Positions 52,330-61,275 of a stretch of 64,000 nt of DNA are shown in pieces. The position numbers and the translations under genes were made by a program. The stretch is from Telluribacter roseus (GTDB lineage: Bacteria > Bacteroidota > Bacteroidia > Cytophagales > Spirosomataceae). How positions within the stretch are numbered: the stretch's first letter is position 1; each line of letters starts with the position of its first letter. The stretch covers positions 62,001 to 126,000 of the forward strand of contig NZ_JAFEUV020000014.1 in NCBI RefSeq assembly GCF_017355915.2, written 5' to 3'. Under the pieces are notes generated by a model. It was not told the origin of the DNA. It was given only the letters and a program-made list of their open reading frames with translations, and made no database searches.

Positions 52330-53031
52330 ATGAGCAAGAAAAATACTGCGGGTCCCGGGTTGGAGATAATCGAAAACCCCGAAGCTCTGGCCGGTCAAAT
52401 TAACAAGGCCGAAGGCTTCTTCCGCACAAACCAAAAAGTGTTGTTGGGTATTGGTGGCGCTATTCTGGTAGCGCTTGTGGCGTTTGCCGGGTACCGGTTC
52501 TATATGGACGGTCAGGAAGAGGAAGCTCAACGCGCTCTTTCCAGCGTTATATATAACTTTGAAAGTGATTCATTGCAGCAGGCACTGAACGGTAGCGGCG
52601 GAAACGAAGGTTTATTGAGTATTGCGGATAGCTACGGTAGCACCGATGCCGGTAATCTGGCCAGCTTCTATGCCGGTGTTGCTCTGTTGAAACAAGGCAA
52701 GTACGATGAGGCTATTGAGCGTCTGAAAGATTTCAATTCATCGGATCTGTTGGTACAGGCTCGTGCCAAAGCATTGATCGGAGATGCTTATATGGAAAAA
52801 GGTCAGCCAGCTGAGGCGATTGACTACTACAAAAGAGCATCTGATTACGAAGCGAATCAGTTCTTCACTCCTATTTATTTGATGAAACTAGCGACTGCTC
52901 AGGAAAAAGCTAAGCAGCCTAAGGACGCTATTGCTTCCTATAAACGTATCATTGAGGAATTCCCTATCTCGGCAGAAGTGGTAAATGCCAAGAAATACAA
53001 GGGACTCCTCGAGGGACAGGTCGGCGAGTAA
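52330..53031 (+). CDS. TPR-like membrane-anchored protein (YfgM-like)
   Basis: The 233-residue protein has one membrane segment (about 38-60, VLLGIGGAILVALVAFAGYRF) and several tetratricopeptide-like helices (KYDEAIERLKDFNS, DAYMEKGQPAEAIDYYKRA, KDAIASYKRIIEEFP). The layout resembles YfgM, an inner-membrane protein that works with periplasmic chaperones and the Sec machinery; the assignment is at the level of layout. It is monocistronic. Confidence 0.75.
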   Translation: MSKKNTAGPGLEIIENPEALAGQINKAEGFFRTNQKVLLGIGGAILVALVAFAGYRFYMDGQEEEAQRALSSVIYNFESDSLQQALNGSGGNEGLLSIADSYGSTDAGNLASFYAGVALLKQGKYDEAIERLKDFNSSDLLVQARAKALIGDAYMEKGQPAEAIDYYKRASDYEANQFFTPIYLMKLATAQEKAKQPKDAIASYKRIIEEFPISAEVVNAKKYKGLLEGQVGE

Positions 53032-53057
53032 TGGGTCACGTACCGCCTACCCCCATG

Positions 53058-53092
53058 AAAGGATAAAGCCGACCCGGCTTTATCCTTTTTTG
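53058..53092 (+). terminator. Terminator of the TPR gene
   Basis: AAAGGATAAAGCC (53058-53070) pairs perfectly with GGCTTTATCCTTT (53076-53088) and is followed by more T residues. Confidence 0.88.
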
Positions 53093-53145
53093 TTATTCAC
53101 GGTTTATAGTCTTACACAAGTATCTAATCAACATCGACTCTTACT

Positions 53146-53640
53146 ATGTCTACTGCTCATAAGAACCTCAGCGAATTCAGTACCGAAAGCCTCCCTGACA
53201 TCAGCCAGCGTACGTTTGCCATTGTCGTAGCCGAGTGGAATACGGAAGTGACGGAGAAGCTCTTCGAAGGAGCTTACCAGACGCTGCTCAACCATGGTGC
53301 TACTCCCGAGCGTATCCTGCGTGGAAATGTACCGGGTAGTTTTGAACTGACGCTGGGATCGCAGTGGTTTGCGGAGCGTGACGATGTAGACGCCGTCATA
53401 GCGCTGGGAGCGGTGATCCAGGGCGAAACCAAGCATAACGATTACATCAACCATGCCGTAGCCCAGGGGCTTACTAACCTGTCGCTGAAGTACAACAAGC
53501 CCGCGATATTTGGAGTATTGACTCCCAATACCATGGAACAGGCGCTGGACCGCGCGGGTGGAAAACACGGTAATAAAGGAGATGAAGCCGCGATCACAGC
53601 TATCAAGATGCTGGGGCTTAAAGCGCAGGCTGCTCGATGA
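53146..53640 (+). CDS. ribH: 6,7-dimethyl-8-ribityllumazine synthase
   Basis: RibH condenses a ribityl-diaminouracil with dihydroxybutanone phosphate, the last but one step to riboflavin. The 164 residues show FAIVVAEWNTEVTEKL, GSFELTLGSQWF, VIALGAVIQGETKHNDYI and FGVLTPNTMEQALDRAG, all family signatures. The usual 60-mer shell is expected. The next gene overlaps its end by four bases. No other rib gene is near. Confidence 0.93.
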   Translation: MSTAHKNLSEFSTESLPDISQRTFAIVVAEWNTEVTEKLFEGAYQTLLNHGATPERILRGNVPGSFELTLGSQWFAERDDVDAVIALGAVIQGETKHNDYINHAVAQGLTNLSLKYNKPAIFGVLTPNTMEQALDRAGGKHGNKGDEAAITAIKMLGLKAQAAR

Positions 53641-53900
53641 ACGAGAAGTTATGGATTGATATAGTAGGGTGGATAGGATCCGTATTGGTGGTCGGTGCCT
53701 ACGCTCTGAATATTAGTGGCCGCCTGCGCGCCGATGCCCCCTCCTACTTGTGGGCCAATGTCGCAGGAAGTATAGGCTTGATCATAAACACTGCCTATGC
53801 AGGGGCCTACCCTTCAACCGGTGTCAACGTAGTGTGGGTTTTCATTGGCCTGTGGGGGCTCTGGAAAAGGAAGAAACTAGTAAAGATTCCTAAGTTATAG
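53637..53900 (+). CDS. Small membrane protein with three segments
   Basis: This 87-residue protein has three predicted membrane helices (about 8-26, 38-56 and 62-78) and a basic tail (WKRKKLVKIPKL). It resembles the CBU_0592-type small membrane proteins found in many bacteria, whose role is unknown. The start overlaps the ribH stop (ATGA), so it is translated with ribH. Confidence 0.65.
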   Translation: MNEKLWIDIVGWIGSVLVVGAYALNISGRLRADAPSYLWANVAGSIGLIINTAYAGAYPSTGVNVVWVFIGLWGLWKRKKLVKIPKL

Positions 53901-53953
53901 TACCCGTAGTACCTGTTTAATCATCCGTTTTTTACAATCAATCACTAAGTAAG

Positions 53954-55312
53954 ATGCAAGTCTGGAAATTTGGCGGCACCTCGGTTGGAAAGCCTGAGCG
54001 CATGCATTCGATCAGAAACCTAATTACGTCTACCGATACGCGAAAGATCGTGGTACTGTCGGCTCTGTCGGGTACTACCAATGCCCTGATCTCCATGGGA
54101 GAGTCAGCCAAAGCGAACAATGATGCCGAAGCTACCCAGAAGGTAGATGAACTGAAAGCCCACTACGATAGCTTTATCCAGGAGCTGTACCAGACCGAAG
54201 AAGGCCTGGCGACGGGACGTAAGGTCGTGGAGAATGAATTTTCGTTTATCCGTTCGCTGATCGGCATTCGTCCTTTTACCATTAAGCAGGAGAAAGAACT
54301 GGTGGCCGAAGGGGAGCTACTGAGTACGCAGATGTTCCAGGCGTACCTGGCTGAGCAGGGTGAAAACTCGGTGCTGTTCCCGGCCCTTGAGTACATGCGC
54401 ATTGATGCCGATGGCGAGCCCGAGCTGGATGTGATTGAGAGGAAACTGACTACCATGCTGGAGCAGCACCCCGACAAGCAACTGATCATTACGCAGGGCT
54501 TTATCTGCCGCAATCCGCGCGGACAGATAGATAACCTGAAGCGCGGTGGCTCTGACTATACGGCTTCGCTGATTGGTGGAGCGATCCGGGCCGAGGAGAT
54601 CCAGATCTGGACCGACATCGACGGCATGCACAACAACGATCCCCGCATCGTGAAGCGTACGTTCCCGATTCGTGAGCTGACCTTTGAAGAAGCGGCTGAG
54701 CTGGCCTACTTTGGCGCCAAGATCCTGCACCCAAGTACCATTACGCCCGCCAAGATGCGTAATGTACCGGTACGCTTAAAAAATACGCTGGAACCCGCGG
54801 CTCCGGGTACTCTCATTGCCAACCAGACTACTGACCGTGACATCAAGGCTATTGCGGCCAAGGATAACATCACGGCTATCTACATTCACTCGACCCGTAT
54901 GCTGAATGCCTACGGCTTCCTGCGTCGGGTGTTCGAGGTATTTGAGAAGTACAAGACCCCGGTGGATATGATTACTACTTCGGAAGTATCAGTATCCGTT
55001 ACCATTGATAATCCGGAGCGTCTGGCTGATATTACCGCCGAATTGCGCGAGTTTGCCGACCTGGAAGAGCACGATCTGGAGCAGTCCATCATTTGCATCG
55101 TGGGTAACTTCAGCGCCGACAAGGAAGGTATTGCTCTGAAAGTACTGGATGCCCTGAAGCACATACCGATCCGGATGATCTCCTACGGAGCTTCTGAGCA
55201 CAACCTTTCGCTCCTGATTCATACCAAGTACAAAGCCGATGCTCTGAATGCCCTCAACGAGCGCCTCTTCTACTATGAAGATGCGATGAAGGGAATTTTT
55301 ACGGCACCGTAA
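53954..55312 (+). CDS. lysC: Aspartate kinase, monofunctional
   Basis: LysC phosphorylates aspartate, the first step to lysine, threonine and methionine. The 452-residue protein has the kinase start MQVWKFGGTSVGKPERM, the ATP-binding text GGSDYTASLIGGAIRAEEIQ, and two ACT domains at the end (from about 305, FLRRVFEVFEKYKTPVDMIT; EQSIICIVGNFSADKEG). The ACT domains give feedback control. It has no homoserine dehydrogenase fused. It feeds threonine toward the ilvA step encoded elsewhere in this window. Confidence 0.92.
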   Translation: MQVWKFGGTSVGKPERMHSIRNLITSTDTRKIVVLSALSGTTNALISMGESAKANNDAEATQKVDELKAHYDSFIQELYQTEEGLATGRKVVENEFSFIRSLIGIRPFTIKQEKELVAEGELLSTQMFQAYLAEQGENSVLFPALEYMRIDADGEPELDVIERKLTTMLEQHPDKQLIITQGFICRNPRGQIDNLKRGGSDYTASLIGGAIRAEEIQIWTDIDGMHNNDPRIVKRTFPIRELTFEEAAELAYFGAKILHPSTITPAKMRNVPVRLKNTLEPAAPGTLIANQTTDRDIKAIAAKDNITAIYIHSTRMLNAYGFLRRVFEVFEKYKTPVDMITTSEVSVSVTIDNPERLADITAELREFADLEEHDLEQSIICIVGNFSADKEGIALKVLDALKHIPIRMISYGASEHNLSLLIHTKYKADALNALNERLFYYEDAMKGIFTAP

Positions 55313-55331
55313 TAAATATACCTATTTTTGT

Positions 55332-55359
55332 AGCCTCGTACTCACCGTACGAGGCTTTT
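55332..55359 (+). terminator. Terminator of lysC
   Basis: AGCCTCGTAC (55332-55341) pairs with GTACGAGGCT (55347-55356); the T-run is short. It lies directly before serS. Confidence 0.7.
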
Positions 55360-55377
55360 AGTTTATTCTTATTTGAT

Positions 55378-56652
55378 ATGCTACAGACAACCTTTATACG
55401 TGATAACAGGGAGTTAACCATTGCCGGACTTACCAAGAAGCGCTTTGCCAACGCCGAAAGTGCGGTAGATCTTATCCTGAACCTGGACCGTCTGCGCCGG
55501 GAGACCCAGCAGGAGCTTGATTCTATACTGGCTCAGTCCAATGCCAAAGCCAAGGAGATCGGTGGATTAATGAAACAAGGCAAGAAAGAGGAAGCTGAGG
55601 CCGCCAAAGCCGAAACAGCCTCTTTGAAGGAGCGCTCCAAGGCACTGGATGAGCAACTGAAAAAGATTGAAACCGAGCTACAGGACGAACTGGTAAAGCT
55701 ACCTAACCTTCCGCATGAAAGCGTACCCGAAGGCCGCACCGCCGACGATAACGTAACGGTACTGGAGCAGGGTAAAAAGCCGGTACTTCCCGAAGGGCAT
55801 CTCCCCCACTGGGAGCTGATCAAGAAGCTGGATATTATAGATTTTGAACTGGGCAATAAAATTTCCGGAGCGGGCTTTCCCGTTTACAAAGGCAAAGGGG
55901 CTCGTCTGCAGCGGGCAATGATCTCGTTCTTCCTGGATGAAGCGGCCAAAGCGGGTTATACCGAGATACAGCCCCCGATCCTGGTCAACGCTGACTCCGG
56001 CTTCGGAACCGGCCAGCTTCCCGACAAGGAAGGACAAATGTACCACGCCACCGCCGACGATCTGTACCTGATCCCGACGGCCGAGGTACCTATTACCAAT
56101 ATCTACCGCGACGTCATTCTGCAGGAGAGTGAGCTTCCCGCTAGGAACGCCGGCCATACTCCCTGTTTCCGCCGCGAAGCCGGTAGCTGGGGCGCCCACG
56201 TACGCGGCCTCAACCGCCTGCACCAGTTCGACAAGGTGGAGATCGTACAGATCCGGAGGCCGGAGGAATCCTACGCAGCCCTGGACGAGATGGTAGACCA
56301 CGTAAAAGGTCTGCTCGAAAAGCTGGAACTCCCCTACCGGATTCTGCGGCTCTGCGGGGGCGATATGGGCTTTACCTCCGCACTTACCTTTGACTTTGAG
56401 GTGTGGTCGGCGGCGCAGGAGCGCTGGCTGGAGTGTAGCTCCGTATCTAACTTTGAAAGCTACCAGGCTAACCGTCTGAAGCTGCGCTACAAAGTAGAAG
56501 GCAAGACGCAGCTCCTGCATACACTGAATGGCTCCGCGCTGGCCCTGCCCCGCATCGTAGCCGCTCTGCTCGAAAACAATCAGCAGGCCGACGGTAGTAT
56601 CCGTATTCCACAGGCACTGGTACCTTACTGTGGATTTGATAGAATCGGGTAA
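55378..56652 (+). CDS. serS: Serine-tRNA ligase
   Basis: SerS charges tRNA-Ser and tRNA-Sec with serine. The 424-residue class II synthetase has the N-terminal coiled-coil arm (about 30-110, rich in K/E) that grips the tRNA, motif 2 GHTPCFRREAGSWGAHVRG, and motif 3 TLNGSALALPRIVAALLEN. It is single and ends at a convergent terminator. Confidence 0.95.
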   Translation: MLQTTFIRDNRELTIAGLTKKRFANAESAVDLILNLDRLRRETQQELDSILAQSNAKAKEIGGLMKQGKKEEAEAAKAETASLKERSKALDEQLKKIETELQDELVKLPNLPHESVPEGRTADDNVTVLEQGKKPVLPEGHLPHWELIKKLDIIDFELGNKISGAGFPVYKGKGARLQRAMISFFLDEAAKAGYTEIQPPILVNADSGFGTGQLPDKEGQMYHATADDLYLIPTAEVPITNIYRDVILQESELPARNAGHTPCFRREAGSWGAHVRGLNRLHQFDKVEIVQIRRPEESYAALDEMVDHVKGLLEKLELPYRILRLCGGDMGFTSALTFDFEVWSAAQERWLECSSVSNFESYQANRLKLRYKVEGKTQLLHTLNGSALALPRIVAALLENNQQADGSIRIPQALVPYCGFDRIG

Positions 56653-56680
56653 AGCTACTTTTACTTTCGGATAAAATATA

Positions 56681-56714
56681 AAAAGCCGCTAGCTGATGAA
56701 GGCTAGCGGCTTTT
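56681..56714. terminator. Bidirectional terminator between serS and the QorB-like gene
   Basis: AAAAGCCGCTAGC (56681-56693) pairs perfectly with GCTAGCGGCTTTT (56702-56714). Confidence 0.9.
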
Positions 56715-56750
56715 GTTTAACCCATTCAGTCTATCTTACATAAAGTACTT

Positions 56751-57602
56751 TTAAGCACCTTTGAGTGTCTCAGCGACCGTTTCCGACAGCGGAGTAGTGG
56801 GGCGGCCAATGAGTGCGGAAAGCTGACGACTTTCATCATACAAAGCATCCTCCGCAGCAGCGGCATCCCATCCGGCAATAGCCTGCGCCAATCCCTCCGG
56901 CAAGCCAAAGCTGGCAAGAGTAGCGGCATATTCATCCTGTGACATGTTTTTGTACGGAATGGCTTTGCCCGTTTGCAGAGAAACTTCGGCAGCCAGATCA
57001 CTAAGTGTGAACGCTTCATCACCGGCCAGTTCGTACACTTTGCCCTCGTGCCCTTCACCCGTTAACACAGCTACTGCCGCTTCTGCATAGTCGGCGCGTG
57101 CCGCTGAAGATATTCTGCCCTCACCGGCACTGCCAATAAAGGCACCTGCGGCCAAAGCACCCGGAATAGAGCCAGCGTAGTTTTCGGTATACCAGCCATT
57201 GCGGAGGAGTGTGTAGGGAATACCTGCCTCTTTCAGCGCAGCCTCCGTAGCGCGATGTTCGCCCGCGAGACTAATTTTGGAGATATCAGCATGGAGAAGG
57301 CTTGTATACACGATCCATCTGACACCGGCTTTCTTCGCTGCCTCAATGACATCCTGGTGCTGCTTCGCCCGTTTTCCTGCTTCGCTACCTGAGATGAACA
57401 ACAGGGTATCTATCCCACTCAAAGCACTATCCAGCGTTTCGGGCTTGTTGTAATCGGCTTCGCGCGCCTCTACGCCTAGGTCAGCCGCCTTCTGTGGCGA
57501 ACGAACCAGCGCAACAAGGCTGTCGGCGGATACTTTCCCTTTCAATTTGTCAATGACGAGGCGGCCTAAGTGCCCCGTAGCTCCAGTGATTCCTATTTTC
57601 AT
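56751..57602 (-). CDS. NmrA-like NAD(P)-dependent oxidoreductase (QorB type)
   Basis: The 283-residue Rossmann protein starts MKIGITGATGHLGRLVIDKL and contains ALVRSPQKAADLGVEAREAD, YTSLLHADIS and LLRNGWYTENYAGSIPGAL, as in QorB quinone reductases. It probably detoxifies or recycles quinones with NAD(P)H. The AraC-type gene lies 168 bases upstream on the same strand and is the likely regulator. Confidence 0.85.
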   Translation of the reverse strand: MKIGITGATGHLGRLVIDKLKGKVSADSLVALVRSPQKAADLGVEAREADYNKPETLDSALSGIDTLLFISGSEAGKRAKQHQDVIEAAKKAGVRWIVYTSLLHADISKISLAGEHRATEAALKEAGIPYTLLRNGWYTENYAGSIPGALAAGAFIGSAGEGRISSAARADYAEAAVAVLTGEGHEGKVYELAGDEAFTLSDLAAEVSLQTGKAIPYKNMSQDEYAATLASFGLPEGLAQAIAGWDAAAAEDALYDESRQLSALIGRPTTPLSETVAETLKGA

Positions 57603-57770
57603 TGTACGTTACGTTTTAATTTACTTTTTCCATTGCGACATCCATCACAACAGTCTTCGCTGGATCTCTCAATGAGTACCTGCTCTGGATTACGGGTACA
57701 AAGTTCGTACCTGGCCAGGGGCCGGAAAAGGTAATAATGGGACTAAGTATGATACTTTTGGGATGACAGA

Positions 57771-58640
57771 CTACGTGGTGAACTGCTCCCTGAACTCAAC
57801 CGGCGTGTTGCCATTGTGTTTGCGGAAGTACTTGATAAAGTTGGTAGGCTCCTGAAAGCCCAGCTCATACCCTATTTCTTTGATGCTTTCACTGGTATGG
57901 GACAGGAGCCTCTTTGCCTCCAGCATTACCCTGTCGTTAATGATGGCTTTAGGAGACTTACCCAGTACCTTAGAGGTCGCCTGGTTCAACCGCTTTTCGG
58001 ACACGCTCAGGCTGGCGGCATAGCTGCTGACCTGTTTTACTTGTTTGTAGCGGGCTTCTACCAGCTCTTTGAATAGAACCGTATACTCCAGATCGGCGCC
58101 TTTCCTGATCTCTATGAAATTCTGTCGCCTTCGTTCCCGCTCGGCCAGTAGCAGGAAATTGTGCAGGTAGTTTTTCAGTATGTCTGGCTGGTACACTTCA
58201 TCGCTGGCCTGCAGCTCTCTTTCCATAAGGGAAAAGAGGCTGGAAAGTACCGGCGAGGCCTCATCGAGTTGCAGGTAGGATATCCCCAAAAGATCATTGA
58301 ACAGAATGGTACTGCGTAAGTACCTGATGTCCGCCTCCGACCTGCAAAAGAAATTATCGGTGAATAGGATGGCCTTCGCCTCAAATCCGCCCCTGGAATC
58401 AAACAGTTGAACGGTATCCTTATTCAGGAACAGTAGCGTGTTGGGCTGTATAGGTACAGGATTGAAATCAACTATGTGAGTAGGAGTACCCGTCTGAAAC
58501 CAGACAATGTGATAAAACGCGGTACGATGTGGGGCGGTGAGTTCCTGTCGGCTCTGTTTGAATAGTGCTGAGATAGATACAATCTCAAATTCAAAGGGCA
58601 TGCCCTCCTTGAAATCATAACTTTTGATCGGCTCTGTCAT
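57771..58640 (-). CDS. AraC-family transcriptional regulator
   Basis: The 289-residue protein has an N-terminal cupin-like domain (PHRTAFYHIVWFQTGTPTHI, PIQPNTLLFLNKDTVQLF) and a C-terminal AraC double HTH (QVSSYAASLSVSEKRLNQAT, ESIKEIGYELGFQEPTNFIK). It is followed by the QorB-like gene, a common pairing in which the regulator controls the reductase. Confidence 0.85.
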   Translation of the reverse strand: MTEPIKSYDFKEGMPFEFEIVSISALFKQSRQELTAPHRTAFYHIVWFQTGTPTHIVDFNPVPIQPNTLLFLNKDTVQLFDSRGGFEAKAILFTDNFFCRSEADIRYLRSTILFNDLLGISYLQLDEASPVLSSLFSLMERELQASDEVYQPDILKNYLHNFLLLAERERRRQNFIEIRKGADLEYTVLFKELVEARYKQVKQVSSYAASLSVSEKRLNQATSKVLGKSPKAIINDRVMLEAKRLLSHTSESIKEIGYELGFQEPTNFIKYFRKHNGNTPVEFREQFTT

Positions 58641-58714
58641 CGTAGCGAAACCTTTTGGTCAGTACCTGGTCAGTGTGTGCTTCTGTACTTTCATGTACTG
58701 ACGGAAGGTAATGC

Positions 58715-59962
58715 TCACACCCTGGCAGCCTCTCTTTTAGGAAAAGCCAGCCAGATGAAATAGATCGTCAGCGCCACTATACCCGCCTGCATCAGGTAGT
58801 CTACTACCAGCGCCGAAGAGGCGAAGACATCCGCCGGAGACAGGTACTTGGGCATATCCATCCGCCACCAGTACGACGGGTGCACCACGCACAGCAGATT
58901 ATACAGCAGCAACAACCCTACCTGTGTCTTATCTTTCCAGTTAATGATGTAGAATACCAGCGGGAGCAGAAACAGAAATATGTAGTTACTGTAAGCGCTC
59001 TGCTGCACGATCATCATGGTAGCGTATATGATCACCCATACGTGCGAGAGCATCAGGTAAAAGGGAGCCGTGCGCAGCCGCCAGCCCGCCAGGGTACCCA
59101 GCCCCACCGACAGCAGCAAGCCAATCCAGTTCCAGAACTTCTCCCCCGTACCAATGGAGTTCATGGCCCAGGGATTAAGTACCGACAGGACATTGGGGGC
59201 GCGCAGTACATCGGCTTCCCCCAGCGGCTGTGTAAACTCCCACCCCACCAGACTGTAAAGTACCGCCAGCGAAATAAGACCTGCTACGCTGAGGGTAAGC
59301 AGCATCTTGATCTTCTCCGTCTCGAGCAGGAACAGGGGGACGAAGATAAGCACGAAAATAGCCTTCGTCATCATCAGTCCCAGGGCTAGTACCAGGCTGT
59401 AGGCTACCACGCTCCGGGTGCGCTGCCGCACCAGCCAGGCCAGTACCACAAACAGCCACATCCAAACATCTTCCTGCGCCCCTACCACGCATAAGATCAA
59501 CGAACCGGGCAGAATCAGGTACAGCAGTGCCTTGTACAGCAGTACCTCCCTCGGCTGACTATTCCGGTAGAATAGCCACGACAGTCCCAGTGCCACGCCA
59601 TCCATGAGTGTCATGATCAGCACTACCATCCGGGGACTGTACCAGAGCTTGGCGCCGGCGCCCAGAAAGTAAGAGTACAAGGGTGAGTAGGGCGACCAGA
59701 AATCAAGATATACCACTTTACCGGCAGCGGCGGCACTCGCCATGTTCCAGAAGCCGATTACATCCGAAGTAGGCTCAAAACCGGCAACAAGGTACACCGC
59801 CAGGAAGGGAAGCAGGCGAAACACGATCCAGCCACCTATCAGGAGGGTAAGGGCGCCCGTATTTTTGAGCCGGGCCGTAATGGCCGCCCGCATGTATAGT
59901 ACTACGCCTACCAGTAGCAGGGCAGCCAGACTCAAGCCTACTTTGGCTAGTATAATACTCAT
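58715..59962 (-). CDS. Polytopic membrane protein, GT-C-like (paralogue 1)
   Basis: The 415-residue protein has about ten to eleven hydrophobic segments and shares the text VVYLDFWSPYSPLYSYFL with its upstream neighbour (VYRDFWSYHAPLYAYI). The two are tandem paralogues. The loop aspartate near PTSDVIGFWNMA matches the position of catalytic acids in GT-C lipid-carrier glycosyltransferases. The start at ATG 59962 overlaps the stop of the upstream gene by four bases. The sugar and acceptor are unknown. Confidence 0.5.
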   Translation of the reverse strand: MSIILAKVGLSLAALLLVGVVLYMRAAITARLKNTGALTLLIGGWIVFRLLPFLAVYLVAGFEPTSDVIGFWNMASAAAAGKVVYLDFWSPYSPLYSYFLGAGAKLWYSPRMVVLIMTLMDGVALGLSWLFYRNSQPREVLLYKALLYLILPGSLILCVVGAQEDVWMWLFVVLAWLVRQRTRSVVAYSLVLALGLMMTKAIFVLIFVPLFLLETEKIKMLLTLSVAGLISLAVLYSLVGWEFTQPLGEADVLRAPNVLSVLNPWAMNSIGTGEKFWNWIGLLLSVGLGTLAGWRLRTAPFYLMLSHVWVIIYATMMIVQQSAYSNYIFLFLLPLVFYIINWKDKTQVGLLLLYNLLCVVHPSYWWRMDMPKYLSPADVFASSALVVDYLMQAGIVALTIYFIWLAFPKREAARV

Positions 59963-61230
59963 GATAAAACCGGGATTGGGAGCTCGACTACTTTGCGGTA
60001 GGCTTGTCTGAGGAACCAGAAGTAACAGGCCACACTCAGTATCTGTAGTACATACTCCAGAATATATATGGGATTGGCAAACATACCAAAGCTGGTATAG
60101 TGAGGCTGATCGTAATATACGTATACGAAAGGCTGCACGACCGTCAGCCAGCTTACCGCCAGTAGTATCCCGATGTGCCACGTCTTACGTACATCGACCA
60201 GCTCAAACACCACCGCGATCAGATACGCAATAATATAAGCACCCGGCGCACTGGCCTGAAAGATCATCATACATACAAAAGAAGCCACAAACAGACTCGG
60301 CAGCGTCTCGGTTATGTGACGCTCGCGGCTGCGGTAGGCCATATAGCTCGGAATAAGTACCGTAAACACCAGCCCAATCCAGTTGAACAGGGTGGATTCT
60401 TTCTCATTCACCTTAAAAAACAGCTCGATGTAAGGCCTCAAGATAGAGAACAGGTTGGGCGTCATGAGCTGCTCTGTATGCTGAATAGGCATCAGGAACA
60501 GGTCGCCGATCTGGGAGTACAGGAAGGCCAGAGCCGGTAGCCCCACTGCTGCCATAACCAGCAGCATCTTGATGGGCTTACGCACGATCAGGAGCAGGGG
60601 CGGCAGGAAGAATATAAAAGTTACCTTAATGGTGAGCAGAGCCAGCGCGAAAAGCAGTCCTATACCAACTTCGTAATCGTCCCGGCGCTTGTACGCGTGC
60701 CGTAGCATCAGCAGGGCTATGCCCCAGAACCACACTTCTTCCTGCCCGTCGATCAGTACATACATAAACGTAGCCGGTAGCAGCCAGTACAGAAAGGCGA
60801 GCTGTAGCGCATTGGACGACCGGCTCTTGTAGGTTCGGTAGGTAAGCCACAGGATAGCGGTCTCCATCAGTACCATCAGGAGTACTATAGAGCGGGCATT
60901 GTGCCACAGCCAGAGCGGCAGACTGATGATATACGCGTATAAGGGAGCATGGTACGACCAGAAATCACGGTAGACAAATCCGCCCGCTTTGGCCCCTTCG
61001 GCCTTGTAGAAAAAGAAAGGTACATCGCCGCGGGGATCTTCATTGATTATCAGAAAGACGCCGATCCAGGGGAGTAGCCGAATGAGCAGAAATCCTATTC
61101 CGAATACCAGTCCATCCTGCTCATTCTGCCATTTTGCGAAAAGTGATTGCTGACGAACAACCCAGACGATGCCGGCGGTAAGAGCTATATTGAGGAGTAT
61201 CTTTATAGAAAAAACTTCAAGAATGGACAT
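59959..61230 (-). CDS. Polytopic membrane protein, GT-C-like (paralogue 2)
   Basis: The 423-residue protein has about eleven hydrophobic segments and the loop text DPRGDVPFFFYKAEGA followed by FVYRDFWSYHAPLYAYI. It is clearly related to the downstream gene, and the two overlap by four bases (ATGA). They are co-translated and probably share a substrate class. Confidence 0.5.
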   Translation of the reverse strand: MSILEVFSIKILLNIALTAGIVWVVRQQSLFAKWQNEQDGLVFGIGFLLIRLLPWIGVFLIINEDPRGDVPFFFYKAEGAKAGGFVYRDFWSYHAPLYAYIISLPLWLWHNARSIVLLMVLMETAILWLTYRTYKSRSSNALQLAFLYWLLPATFMYVLIDGQEEVWFWGIALLMLRHAYKRRDDYEVGIGLLFALALLTIKVTFIFFLPPLLLIVRKPIKMLLVMAAVGLPALAFLYSQIGDLFLMPIQHTEQLMTPNLFSILRPYIELFFKVNEKESTLFNWIGLVFTVLIPSYMAYRSRERHITETLPSLFVASFVCMMIFQASAPGAYIIAYLIAVVFELVDVRKTWHIGILLAVSWLTVVQPFVYVYYDQPHYTSFGMFANPIYILEYVLQILSVACYFWFLRQAYRKVVELPIPVLS

Positions 61231-61275
61231 ATCATCAAACTATAATCAAACGAAACAACAAATGGGTACTTTACT